Part shown: positions 7,840 through 14,904 of the stretch, in pieces
Layout of the letters: each line of letters starts with the position of its first letter
Position numbering within the stretch: the stretch's first letter is position 1
Source: a virus
Virus record (IMG/VR): IMGVR_UViG_3300042368_001013
Coordinates: 27,795-91,794 of that record
Direction: 5' to 3' (one strand)
DNA length: 64,000 bases
Made by a program: the position numbers and the translations under genes
The notes under the pieces: model-generated
Seen by the model: the letters and a program-made list of their open reading frames with translations, nothing else
Database searches by the model: none
Told to the model about the DNA's origin: nothing

Positions 7840-8472
7840 ATGAAATCATTTCAACAATTTTTAACTGAAGCCAATCAAAAAATTCAATGCGATATTAATG
7901 GTATTTGCAAAGTAATAAAACAATATGAATCTGCTGGTAACGAACAAAAAATTCTTTCTGTCTATAAAGACAGCAAAGGATTGTCTACAATAGGACACGG
8001 ACATTTAGTAACTCCACAGTCTCCAAAAATCTTTGCTGAATTAAATATTAGTCCTGATGTCTTGACTGGCAAAGCAAAATTAACACCAGAACAAGCAGAT
8101 AAATTGCTTGAAAGAGATGTCAAAACTCGATTACCTCAAGTTGAAAAATTAGTTCCAAATTTTAATACTTATTCTTCGGAACTTCAAGGTCAACTTGCAT
8201 CAGAACAATTTAGAGGTATGTTAGGAAAATCTCCTAGCGCTCTTAAAAAATTAAACGCAGGAGACTTTTCTGGTGCATCTACAGAATATTTAAATGCTAA
8301 AGATTATAGAGAATCTGTAAGAGATAAAACTGGTATTGCACCAAGAATGCAAAGTTTAGCGGATGCAATTAAAACGGAACCAGAACGTCAGAAGAAACGT
8401 CAGCAATCTTCTCTGCAAACCACTCAGGCGTCTCAGTCGCCTTCCACTTTGCAAACGCCGCTTTCTCGTTGA
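7840..8472 (+). CDS. Lysozyme-like muramidase with capsid-targeting-like N-terminus
   Basis: A 210-residue protein starting MKSFQQFLTEA, which closely resembles the T4 capsid-targeting sequence MKTYQEFIAEA. The LTE at residues 8-10 fits the gp21 cleavage rule. The body is a GH24 (T4-lysozyme-like) domain: YESAGN with Glu30, YKDSKG with Asp44 and STIGHGH with Thr50, in the order of T4 Glu11/Asp20/Thr26. The C-terminal ~35 residues are Gln/Ser-rich and overlap the opposing gene. The frame is open to an ATG at 7780, but that extension would leave no leader for the divergent gene and would bury the targeting peptide, so 7840 is preferred. Inference: a muramidase packaged in the head rather than, or in addition to, a free endolysin. 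Confidence 0.7.
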   Translation: MKSFQQFLTEANQKIQCDINGICKVIKQYESAGNEQKILSVYKDSKGLSTIGHGHLVTPQSPKIFAELNISPDVLTGKAKLTPEQADKLLERDVKTRLPQVEKLVPNFNTYSSELQGQLASEQFRGMLGKSPSALKKLNAGDFSGASTEYLNAKDYRESVRDKTGIAPRMQSLADAIKTEPERQKKRQQSSLQTTQASQSPSTLQTPLSR

Positions 8473-8932
8473 TATAATAACTACGATATGCAACTACTGC
8501 ATTTTCATTCTTATATTGTTCTGGCATTGCCTGAACAAAGGTAGTCAACTTACCTTTTGGCAAATTAATAGGACAGTCATACAATTCATTCAACAACATA
8601 GATTCCATTGAATGAATTTTGCCATAGCGGCGAGTGTATTCTTTACACAATGCATATGCATGTTTCCAAAGCCAAAGATAATTTTCTGACGTTGTACGTG
8701 TCCAAATATTGCATGGATGATTAATCATTGCAGCCTTGCAGATATTCTTCTTTGTACATACATGCGTAACATATCTACGCTTACCAGTATTGACTTCCAA
8801 TGGATCGCCATCCAAAACATGATGGGCAGTTGAAAGCAACTGGCAAGACTCAAGAATCATTTTTACAACGTGCTTGTCGCACATCATACGAGCGGAAGTA
8901 GCAGCATCATTGTCCAAAACAAAAATATTCAT
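8369..8932 (-). CDS. Conserved phage protein (CDKHVVKM family), possibly nucleic-acid related
   Basis: A 187-residue protein with a well-marked N-terminus: MNIFVLDNDAATSA, then CDKHVVKMILES, LLSTAHH, and further NHPCNIW, NYLWLW and EYTRRYGK. I recognise this as a family widespread in T4-like and other phages, sometimes annotated as pyrimidine-dimer glycosylase-like; I cannot confirm that activity. His, Cys and Trp in the motifs are strongly conserved in type, suggesting an enzyme or metal site. Its start overlaps the stop of the GMP reductase gene (4 nt). Its 3' end overlaps the lysozyme gene on the other strand by about 100 nt. Confidence 0.65.
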   Translation of the reverse strand: MNIFVLDNDAATSARMMCDKHVVKMILESCQLLSTAHHVLDGDPLEVNTGKRRYVTHVCTKKNICKAAMINHPCNIWTRTTSENYLWLWKHAYALCKEYTRRYGKIHSMESMLLNELYDCPINLPKGKLTTFVQAMPEQYKNENAVVAYRSYYINEKAAFAKWKATETPEWFAEKIADVSSDVLVPF

Positions 8933-9966
8933 ATTTCGTGATTCTCAAAAATGTTGTTTATAGTACGATTGACCTTAACCATTGTACCACGCGAATACAG
9001 TTCAGGCAAATTAAAAGCACCCACATACGAACAAGCAGAACGCAATCCACCAAGAATTTCTTTAACGGTATGATGTACAGATCCACGATAAGGTACTTCC
9101 ACAGTGCGGCCCTCGGAAGCACGGTAATCCTTAAGCCCTCCGTTGTATTTTTCATTTGCAGTTTTGCTGGACATACCATAATGAAGCATCGTGAGTGATG
9201 CGTTATTATTGGAGTGACGAATTTCTCCACCACACTCGTCATGGCCTGCAAATGCACCTCCAGCCATAACAAATGCAGCTCCAGCCACAAAAGACTTAGC
9301 AAAATCACCGGGATGTACAATTCCTCCATCAGATACGATCCCAATACCTAACGCTGCTGCGGTTTCCACACACTCTATGACCGCCGAGAGTTGGGGATAC
9401 CCCACTCCGGCTACTCGGCGCGTCAGGCACATCGACCCCGATCCTATTCCCACTTTTACGAGGTCGGCTCCAGCATCTGACAATACCACGACCCCCTCTG
9501 GGGTTACTACATTCCCTGCAATCAATATTGACTTCGGCCATTTCTGTCTCACTTTCTTTATAAAGTTATGAAATTCTGTCATGTAACCATTTGCAACATC
9601 AACACAAACAAAAGTTGGATCATTGATCGTTGCAGTATCAACAAACAACTTACTCTCGGCATCCAGACCAAGAGTCAACGAAACATATTTTTCTTTATCG
9701 GGATAACTGGTGGCAAAGGTAACATAATATTCACCACCCTTTTTCAAACAAGTAATCATCTTGTACTCTGACAATACAAGAGCCATCTGGTGGGTTCCAA
9801 CAGTAGACATATTTGCTGCCATAATAGGCACACCAGTCCACGTAGATCCACAATTAAAGGTAGTACCGACTTCAAGATTTACATCTTTACGAGACTTAAC
9901 ACTTGAAAGCCTTGGTACAATGAGTGCGTCTGAATAATCTAGTTTTGATTCGTAGTTTAAAATCAT
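8929..9966 (-). CDS. guaC: GMP reductase / IMP dehydrogenase-family enzyme
   Basis: A 345-residue (beta/alpha)8 enzyme of the IMPDH/GMPR family with no CBS domain, matching the usual GMP reductase length. The active-site loop reads GIGSGSMCLTRR with Cys180, followed by GVGYPQLSAV; SDGGI and AAFVMAGG form the phosphate-binding part. GMP reductase converts GMP to IMP with NADPH, which would let the phage rebalance purines recycled from the host. The ATG at 9966 (MILNYESK) is chosen over an upstream in-frame start because it gives the standard length. The catalytic-loop segment (about 9370-9530) is clearly richer in GC than the rest of the gene. Confidence 0.8.
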   Translation of the reverse strand: MILNYESKLDYSDALIVPRLSSVKSRKDVNLEVGTTFNCGSTWTGVPIMAANMSTVGTHQMALVLSEYKMITCLKKGGEYYVTFATSYPDKEKYVSLTLGLDAESKLFVDTATINDPTFVCVDVANGYMTEFHNFIKKVRQKWPKSILIAGNVVTPEGVVVLSDAGADLVKVGIGSGSMCLTRRVAGVGYPQLSAVIECVETAAALGIGIVSDGGIVHPGDFAKSFVAGAAFVMAGGAFAGHDECGGEIRHSNNNASLTMLHYGMSSKTANEKYNGGLKDYRASEGRTVEVPYRGSVHHTVKEILGGLRSACSYVGAFNLPELYSRGTMVKVNRTINNIFENHEI

Positions 9967-10005
9967 GACCCACAATAATGACACATATTGGGAACAGGTC
10001 AATAA

Positions 10006-10179
10006 TTATTTTGATTCTTCTATTCTTTGTATTGCATCACGAAGACTTAACATTTTGTTTGCTAATTCTTTTGATGTAATCTTATCCCGAAGATACTCTT
10101 CATATTTTGAAAGAATAATCTTCGCTTCTCGGAAAAGTATTGCATGTAAATGATCAGAATTTTTGGAATCATTGGACAT
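10006..10179 (-). CDS. Small helical protein (57 residues)
   Basis: A short open frame, MSNDSKNSDHLHAI...RIEESK, filling the gap between the GMP reductase gene and the WYL_2-type gene on the same strand. It looks fully alpha-helical and charged. No Shine-Dalgarno sequence is obvious. Its position in a tightly packed minus-strand run and its codon use match its neighbours. Function unknown. Confidence 0.55.
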   Translation of the reverse strand: MSNDSKNSDHLHAILFREAKIILSKYEEYLRDKITSKELANKMLSLRDAIQRIEESK

Positions 10180-10188
10180 CAATAATAT

Positions 10189-10878
10189 TTATTGAATTCC
10201 ACTCGTGTCATCTCTGACAAATCTTATTAGATTTTTCATATAAAAAGAAGACCATCCTCTTTTAATTAAATTCCAAACCAAAACTCTGTCTCCCTCTAGC
10301 CCTGCAAATGAATTTAATCTAGTTTGAAATTCATTACCCGGTACACTATTTTGAGACAATGAACAAACTAATCTATCAACATTTCCGTCTACTTGAAAAT
10401 ATTCAATTGTACAAACTCCACCTAACAATTCTAAAAGTGTTTCTTGCTGTGATATAAAACGAGATTTATAAAAAGTATCATTTGTAATTATTTCAACTTC
10501 AGCTTGATAATCTGATGCTGGGTCATAAATTTTATTTTGAAATGTAAAATTATTCATTTCCAAATAATTTTCTGCAGATCCATATATTCCTTTTATATAT
10601 TTGTTAAACTCTAAATCATTTTTACTAATATTTTTATATTTTTCAATTCTATATTGTGAGGAAAGATAATCTTCTTCTTTTTTTCCTTCACGTTTGCTTA
10701 TATCGGATAGATTGGAATCTAAAAAAGAACTTTCTAGATCATCTAACACTTCTATAGATAAACTTTTATTTATAGGTTGATTTATTCTAACATCAATCGG
10801 TGGATATTTTTCATTAATATCTAATGATGGTAATAAACCATCTAAATCATCACCGGGAGTTTTTGAAAACTGACTCAT
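10189..10878 (-). CDS. Protein with C-terminal WYL_2 (Sm-like SH3) domain
   Basis: A 229-residue protein. The C-terminal ~90 residues (TIEYFQVDGNVDRLVCSL... then DRVLVWNLIKRGWSSFYMKN) match the WYL_2/DUF2693-type domain, a small SH3 barrel common in T4-like phages where the pattern is VWDxExxGWRSFxxD. The N-terminal ~130 residues are charged, probably disordered, and unlike the usual stand-alone versions. Its ATG overlaps the stop of the 80-residue gene upstream, so it belongs to a tightly packed operon (11679 down to 10189). Biochemical role unknown. Confidence 0.6.
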   Translation of the reverse strand: MSQFSKTPGDDLDGLLPSLDINEKYPPIDVRINQPINKSLSIEVLDDLESSFLDSNLSDISKREGKKEEDYLSSQYRIEKYKNISKNDLEFNKYIKGIYGSAENYLEMNNFTFQNKIYDPASDYQAEVEIITNDTFYKSRFISQQETLLELLGGVCTIEYFQVDGNVDRLVCSLSQNSVPGNEFQTRLNSFAGLEGDRVLVWNLIKRGWSSFYMKNLIRFVRDDTSGIQ

Positions 10879-11120
10879 TAAATTTTAATTATTATTTGTT
10901 TTTCTTTTATTAAAACATTTTTATAATTTAAATCTTTAACTAATTTAAAAAAATAATCTTTTGGGAATTCTTTTTCTACCATCACAAATATATCTTGAAA
11001 TGGTTGTTTTTTAATTTTATCAATATCTTCTAAAACTTTTTTAATGTCAGTATCTACTGTTTTAGCATCAAAAGATAAAAAAATTTCTGTTTCTTTTAAG
11101 TTTTCTTTTTTTGTCACCAT
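10878..11120 (-). CDS. Small hypothetical protein (80 residues)
   Basis: An 80-residue Lys/Ile-rich protein with alternating strand and helix propensity (IFLSFDAKT...KVLEDIDKIK...VLIKEKQIIIKI). No motif is recognised. It overlaps the neighbours on both sides by a few bases, which supports real, coupled translation in the minus-strand operon that begins at the late promoter 11685-11692. Confidence 0.55.
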   Translation of the reverse strand: MVTKKENLKETEIFLSFDAKTVDTDIKKVLEDIDKIKKQPFQDIFVMVEKEFPKDYFFKLVKDLNYKNVLIKEKQIIIKI

Positions 11121-11305
11121 GTCTTTGGAGTTGGTCTAAAATCACCTAACAAAGATTGCCTATTATCGCCACCAATTTTTTGAGGTGGTACTATATTTGG
11201 TTGAAAGTGCCTATTGCTCTCACTTAGAGGAGATGGGGCATTTTTATATTTTTTATGTAAATCTTTTATTACATCTTCCAATGATTTTTGTTGATTGTGT
11301 TTCAT
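11114..11305 (-). CDS. Small hypothetical protein (63 residues)
   Basis: A 63-residue polar protein (MKHNQQKSLEDVIKDLHKKY... ending in a Pro-rich DFRPTPKTW). It overlaps the 80-residue gene by 7 nt and the upstream gene by 4 nt. The helical N-terminus and disordered, Pro/Asn-rich C-terminus suggest an adaptor or structural peptide, but nothing specific can be assigned. Confidence 0.5.
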   Translation of the reverse strand: MKHNQQKSLEDVIKDLHKKYKNAPSPLSESNRHFQPNIVPPQKIGGDNRQSLLGDFRPTPKTW

Positions 11306-11679
11306 CTTCCACTATATCCTTTAAAGATAGATTCTCTTGCATCGCTTTGTAATTTTCTTGAAAGTAATCCAACTACATCCCCTTGTAAATGAGAGGGAAT
11401 ATCTTTCTTAATAATCTTTCCTAGTTCCATTGCAAATTCTTTTGAATCTGGAGAAAATTTAATTTTAGATACTGCATTTATAATATTTTCAAGAGCAGTT
11501 ACAATTTCACTTTTAATAGGGATTGATTGATCAGATAATGTTTGACCTATAATATTTTTTACTGATGATTTTGAACTTATGGCCTTAACATCCGTATCTT
11601 CAAATCCGTGACCAAAATTACCTTCAGTGAGCATAATAGATTGTATTACGTTTTTAAATTGTTTATTGTTTAATCTCAT
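11302..11679 (-). CDS. Small late protein with LTE-type N-terminus
   Basis: A 125-residue protein starting MRLNNKQFKNVIQSIMLTEG. The N-terminal helix ends in LTE (residues 17-19), which fits the gp21 maturation-protease rule and may be a longer capsid-targeting-like peptide. The rest is helical. It is first in a four-gene minus-strand operon. The ATG lies exactly 5 nt after CATAAATA, so the mRNA is predicted to be leaderless. Packaging in the head is inference only. Confidence 0.55.
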   Translation of the reverse strand: MRLNNKQFKNVIQSIMLTEGNFGHGFEDTDVKAISSKSSVKNIIGQTLSDQSIPIKSEIVTALENIINAVSKIKFSPDSKEFAMELGKIIKKDIPSHLQGDVVGLLSRKLQSDARESIFKGYSGR

Positions 11680-11684
11680 AAAAA

Positions 11685-11692
11685 TATTTATG
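11685..11692 (-). promoter_or_regulatory. Late promoter variant CATAAATA
   Basis: CATAAATA on the minus strand followed by TTTTT (5 nt) and the ATG at 11679. The overlapping plus strand has GATAAATA at 11691-11698, 9 nt before the ATG at 11708, so the two genes may be fired divergently from interleaved late promoters. Confidence 0.6.
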
Positions 11693-11707
11693 ATAAATAG
11701 TTATATC

Positions 11708-12070
11708 ATGTCCTGCATTAAAGTAATATTAAATTTTCAAAACGAATTAAGACTCCATCACTGGGGAACTCAATCATATTCAACTCACAAAGCTCTAGGT
11801 AATGCATATGAGGCTATTGATGGCCTTTTAGATACCTTTACCGAGACATATATGGGCGTGTATGGTAGAGACGAAATCTACCAAATCAAAGAAATGAAAT
11901 TTAATGGCCCAAATGAAATCAATGTAAATAGCATATTAGATTCATTTGAAGATTTTTTAATGAATGATATAAACAAAGAGATTAATTCCGATCAAACTGC
12001 TTTGTTAAACATAAGAGATGAAATTTTAGGAACTGTACAAAAAACAAAATATCTATTGACTCTTAAATGA
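11708..12070 (+). CDS. DUF5856-type protein (Dps/ferritin-like phage protein)
   Basis: About 120 residues from the ATG at 11708 (MSCIKVILNF). The pattern LRLHHWGTQSYSTHKALGNAYEAID, then DTFTETYMG, and the C-terminal LLNIRDEILG...KTKYLLTLK, is characteristic of DUF5856, a small four-helix phage family sometimes compared with Dps. The HHW and Glu residues could form a metal site as in ferritin-like proteins; activity is not established. Longer in-frame starts exist upstream, but they overlap the divergent gene's promoter, so 11708 is preferred. Its stop overlaps the next gene's ATG (AAATGAGA). Confidence 0.7.
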   Translation: MSCIKVILNFQNELRLHHWGTQSYSTHKALGNAYEAIDGLLDTFTETYMGVYGRDEIYQIKEMKFNGPNEINVNSILDSFEDFLMNDINKEINSDQTALLNIRDEILGTVQKTKYLLTLK

Positions 12071-12276
12071 GAAATAAGAAAAAAATATTAAATACAAAAC
12101 GAAAACAAAATGAGAATCATAGTTACTATTTTGTAGCACATGTTGATTCATCTGGAGAAGTAACTCCATTATTGCTAACAGACAAAGAATTTTTAACAGC
12201 AAAAAAAAGAGCAAATAGAAATAAAGAAGACGTTCCCTTAGATTTTATTGTGTTTTCTCAGTTTCATAAAAATTAA
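12067..12276 (+). CDS. Small basic hypothetical protein (69 residues)
   Basis: A 69-residue protein with a strongly basic start (MRNKKKILNTKRKQ), then a compact segment with SYYFVAHVDSSGEVTPLLL and a Lys/Arg-rich helix. The basic N-terminus suggests nucleic-acid contact. It overlaps the DUF5856 gene by 4 nt and is followed within 10 nt by the next gene, giving a three-gene plus-strand unit (11708-12652). Function unknown. Confidence 0.55.
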   Translation: MRNKKKILNTKRKQNENHSYYFVAHVDSSGEVTPLLLTDKEFLTAKKRANRNKEDVPLDFIVFSQFHKN

Positions 12277-12286
12277 AGGAGTAGTT

Positions 12287-12652
12287 ATGAAAATTTCAGA
12301 GCTTGTTTATGAAATACGAAATTTAGCCCGTAAAGAAGAAGATCCTGTCAAAAAGGATCTTTTTTATCAATGTTCCAAATCAATGGAAATTCTTGGAAAT
12401 ATAGCCAAGATTGCCGATCTTGCGGTTGCAGAACATAACGCCACAGAAGTACCAGCAGTAAATGAAGAGGATATCATCAAATGGAATATTGATGATGTAA
12501 CTTTAAAAATGCTTGAAGAGTATGTGGATTCTTTAGTCCAGTATGGATTTATGGACAAAGATGATAGATGGCCTTATGGCGATCAACCATTTACAAAATT
12601 TGTATCAAAATATCTAAAATCTCAGATCGTAAACGATTCCAACATAGAATAA
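12287..12652 (+). CDS. Hypothetical helical protein (121 residues)
   Basis: A 121-residue, acidic, mainly helical protein (MKISELVYEIRNLARKEEDP...). The start at 12287 is chosen because AAAGGAG lies 7 nt upstream; a longer in-frame start has no site. The C-terminal part has DDRWPYGDQPF, a small aromatic/turn motif. Its last ~30 nt overlap the end of the convergent metallopeptidase-like gene. Function unknown. Confidence 0.6.
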   Translation: MKISELVYEIRNLARKEEDPVKKDLFYQCSKSMEILGNIAKIADLAVAEHNATEVPAVNEEDIIKWNIDDVTLKMLEEYVDSLVQYGFMDKDDRWPYGDQPFTKFVSKYLKSQIVNDSNIE

Positions 12653-13221
12653 ACTTTTGCTGGAATTGTTTTATGGCTAAGAACAGCCATATTTGATGGC
12701 ATAATTTTTAAAACATACTTGCTATAGTATGGATTTCTTTTAAAAGAATCAAATTTACGAGTTCTTTCCATCAAAAAATGGCTATAGATGTATACGTGGG
12801 CACGTTTTGCGTACATTTTGCTATTAATAGCCAAATTAAAGTTCTTAATTATCTTAATTGCTCGTTTTTCACAGTCTCTTTCCATTGCTCGTACTATAAA
12901 AAATGCACGTTTTATCTTTTTAAGGGGATAATTTTTGCCTTTTAACCAAGCATCAACTATAAAAGATGCTTCGTATGATTTTTTATAAATTTTAGAACTG
13001 TTTATATATTGTAAAAAATGGCAATATTCGTGTACTAGAACATGCATGAATTCATTTGACTTGCCAGCCACGGCTATAGCCTTGCCAGACTCATCAAAAT
13101 AGCCTGAACAACGGAAACCATCAACATTTACATGTTTTCCACGACCAATAATAAGTTTCATACCGTATTGTGCGAGATGTTGCCTCACAAATTTTACGAA
13201 CTGACGATTGCTCTGTCCCAT
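12622..13221 (-). CDS. HExxH putative zinc metallopeptidase
   Basis: A 199-residue protein with HEYCH at residues 64-68 in a hydrophobic helix (HVLVHEYCHFLQY), the zincin signature: two His ligands and the catalytic Glu. A third ligand cannot be assigned with confidence. The C-terminal half is basic and helical with many Lys/Arg. There is no signal peptide, so it would act in the cytoplasm or in the virion. A GAAGGAGG site precedes the ATG and a CCTAAATA late-type promoter lies 22 nt upstream, suggesting late expression, perhaps as a maturation or host-targeting protease. Substrate unknown. Confidence 0.65.
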   Translation of the reverse strand: MGQSNRQFVKFVRQHLAQYGMKLIIGRGKHVNVDGFRCSGYFDESGKAIAVAGKSNEFMHVLVHEYCHFLQYINSSKIYKKSYEASFIVDAWLKGKNYPLKKIKRAFFIVRAMERDCEKRAIKIIKNFNLAINSKMYAKRAHVYIYSHFLMERTRKFDSFKRNPYYSKYVLKIMPSNMAVLSHKTIPAKVYSMLESFTI

Positions 13222-13242
13222 AGGGCCTCCTTCAGTCAGAAT

Positions 13243-13250
13243 TATTTAGG
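13243..13250 (-). promoter_or_regulatory. Late-type promoter CCTAAATA
   Basis: CCTAAATA on the minus strand upstream of the HExxH gene, with a GAAGGAGG ribosome-binding site in the leader. It sits back to back with the sigma70-type promoter of the plus-strand HTH gene. Confidence 0.5.
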
Positions 13251-13257
13251 GAATTAC

Positions 13258-13285
13258 TTGACAGTGAAATTGTATGTAGTATAGT
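13258..13285 (+). promoter_or_regulatory. Sigma70-type promoter (TTGACA-16-TATAGT)
   Basis: TTGACA at 13258-13263 and TATAGT at 13280-13285 with a 16-nt spacer, near consensus. It predicts a ~21-nt leader carrying AAGAAAGGAAA before the ATG at 13313. This is the strongest-looking host-type promoter in the window. Confidence 0.8.
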
Positions 13286-13312
13286 ATGGCAACTTCTTAA
13301 GAAAGGAAATTT

Positions 13313-13549
13313 ATGGAAATTACTAATGTTGACCGTCCGACCAAGATTCAAAGAGTTTTTGATTACATGCGTAAGGGTACTCCCCTAACCGCAGGCGAGG
13401 CTCGCAAACGTTTCCGTGTTGGAAACATGCGTGCAACTATGCACGATCTTCGTGAGGCATTTGATCGTTTTGAAATGAACTACACTGTGGTCCGTGAGCT
13501 TCGTAATGGTCGTTCTTATTACCGCGTATCTCGTAATCGAGTACGCTAA
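13313..13549 (+). CDS. Small helix-turn-helix protein, early, monocistronic
   Basis: A 78-residue basic protein with a winged-helix/HTH pattern: RVFDYMRKGTPLTAGEARKRF, then VGNMRATMHDLREAF and a C-terminal wing RNGRSYYRVSRNR. It belongs to a small phage HTH family (typical signature LTAxQAxxRFxxxNxRATIxxLR). It is isolated between a near-consensus promoter and a strong terminator. Its codons are richer in C and G than its neighbours, as in gp32 and gp23, which suggests high expression. Likely an early DNA-binding regulator or host-takeover protein; the target is unknown. Confidence 0.7.
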   Translation: MEITNVDRPTKIQRVFDYMRKGTPLTAGEARKRFRVGNMRATMHDLREAFDRFEMNYTVVRELRNGRSYYRVSRNRVR

Positions 13550-13570
13550 GTTAATAAGAAGGTCTGTGTG

Positions 13571-13600
13571 AAAAACCCCGCCGTTTTGGCGGGGTTTTTT
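13571..13600. terminator. Bidirectional rho-independent terminator
   Basis: CCCCGCC, GTTTT loop, GGCGGGG, flanked by A5 on the left and T6 on the right. It serves the HTH gene on the plus strand and the convergent structural gene (13599-14903) on the minus strand. Confidence 0.9.
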
Positions 13601-14903
13601 AATTTACGTTTATTTGTAGATTTATTGTAGTTGGACCTACAAATTCAATATAAATTTTTCTTGAACTTGTCTGAGTTTTAGTATAAATTAACCCAGATTG
13701 GTCAAATCCAGGGACTCCCATTAAATAAATTCCCGAAGTTAATGGTACTGTCTTAGCAGAATCAACATAATAATTTACATTGAATCCTTTTAATGAGGGG
13801 TGACTGAAGTCTAATTTGAATCCCGTAGTGATATTAAAATTCAATTCACTTGTTACTTGAAGAGTATCTGCACCTTCTGCATTTGTTTTTAACGCATAGA
13901 CATATGATGGTGTATATGTTCCTTCAAAATCATAACTTCCAGCCAAAATTTCTTCAATAAAGACAAAAACTGATCCATCATATGGTAGAGCTTTATCTGA
14001 TGTTGCTGCATTGAATCCATTGTCAGTTAATCTTGAACAATATAAACAAGGTATCCATTGAGCGCTATAAGTACGACTTTCATATTGTGCTCTTAAAAAT
14101 GCTTGTAACTGATTTTGATTTTCAAAACATTCAATTTGATTACCATCTGCATCAAAAACAACATAGCACCCAAGTTGTTTTCTTGTTTTGGATAAAATTT
14201 CTGGATTTGCATTTCCACGTAAAAAATGTGTAAAAGTAATGCCGGATGTGGAAAGATTTTGATTTGTTAATGCTATGTCAGTATATACTAATTCTCTATT
14301 ATCTTTTAATTTTACAACAGAATTGATTTTAATTTTTCCAGCATTTGTTGTTGAACCAGATATCTCAATATATTCTTCTTTTCCAAATTGAGAGCCAACA
14401 ATACCAAAATTTACAAAAGACTTACTTTGGTTTATAGTTAAATTATTTTCAATATAATTCTGAGCAGTAGCTCCACCACTATAACCACTAGTATATTGTG
14501 GGTAGTCAATAAAATTACTAGAATTGTAAAATTTATAATTTGCTAAACTTGTAAACCCAGATTGTATTCCACCAATTATAATTTTATCATTACCAGTTAA
14601 ACTTTCTAAAGAAAAAACTCCACTTACATCCACAGAATAATCATAATTGGGATCATAATAATTTGCATTATTGAGTGCAAATGTAGTTCCAACTGGCGTA
14701 TTTTTAAAAACTTTTTGTAAATAAGTAAGATCGGAAATATTATAAGATGCTGTATAGTCTATAAAACAACTGGTTCCTATAACAGAAACATTTGGTTTAG
14801 AATTTACATATCCTTGTAAAAATACTGGATCAAAAGTTGAACCATAAATTTTTACGCCATAATTGATTAAATTCTTACAAGCATTAAGAGCATATAATGA
14901 CAT
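13599..14903 (-). CDS. Beta-rich late structural protein (unknown)
   Basis: A 434-residue protein dominated by Ser/Thr/Gly/Asn/Tyr with predicted beta-strands, like phage fibre, appendage or baseplate-surface proteins. No catalytic motif or coiled coil is seen. It begins MSLYALNACKNLINYGVKIYG, one nucleotide after the stop of the 315-residue gene upstream, and the two form a late minus-strand operon ending at the shared terminator. Probably a virion surface protein; the exact position in the particle is unknown. Confidence 0.6.
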   Translation of the reverse strand: MSLYALNACKNLINYGVKIYGSTFDPVFLQGYVNSKPNVSVIGTSCFIDYTASYNISDLTYLQKVFKNTPVGTTFALNNANYYDPNYDYSVDVSGVFSLESLTGNDKIIIGGIQSGFTSLANYKFYNSSNFIDYPQYTSGYSGGATAQNYIENNLTINQSKSFVNFGIVGSQFGKEEYIEISGSTTNAGKIKINSVVKLKDNRELVYTDIALTNQNLSTSGITFTHFLRGNANPEILSKTRKQLGCYVVFDADGNQIECFENQNQLQAFLRAQYESRTYSAQWIPCLYCSRLTDNGFNAATSDKALPYDGSVFVFIEEILAGSYDFEGTYTPSYVYALKTNAEGADTLQVTSELNFNITTGFKLDFSHPSLKGFNVNYYVDSAKTVPLTSGIYLMGVPGFDQSGLIYTKTQTSSRKIYIEFVGPTTINLQINVN

Positions 14904-14904
14904 A

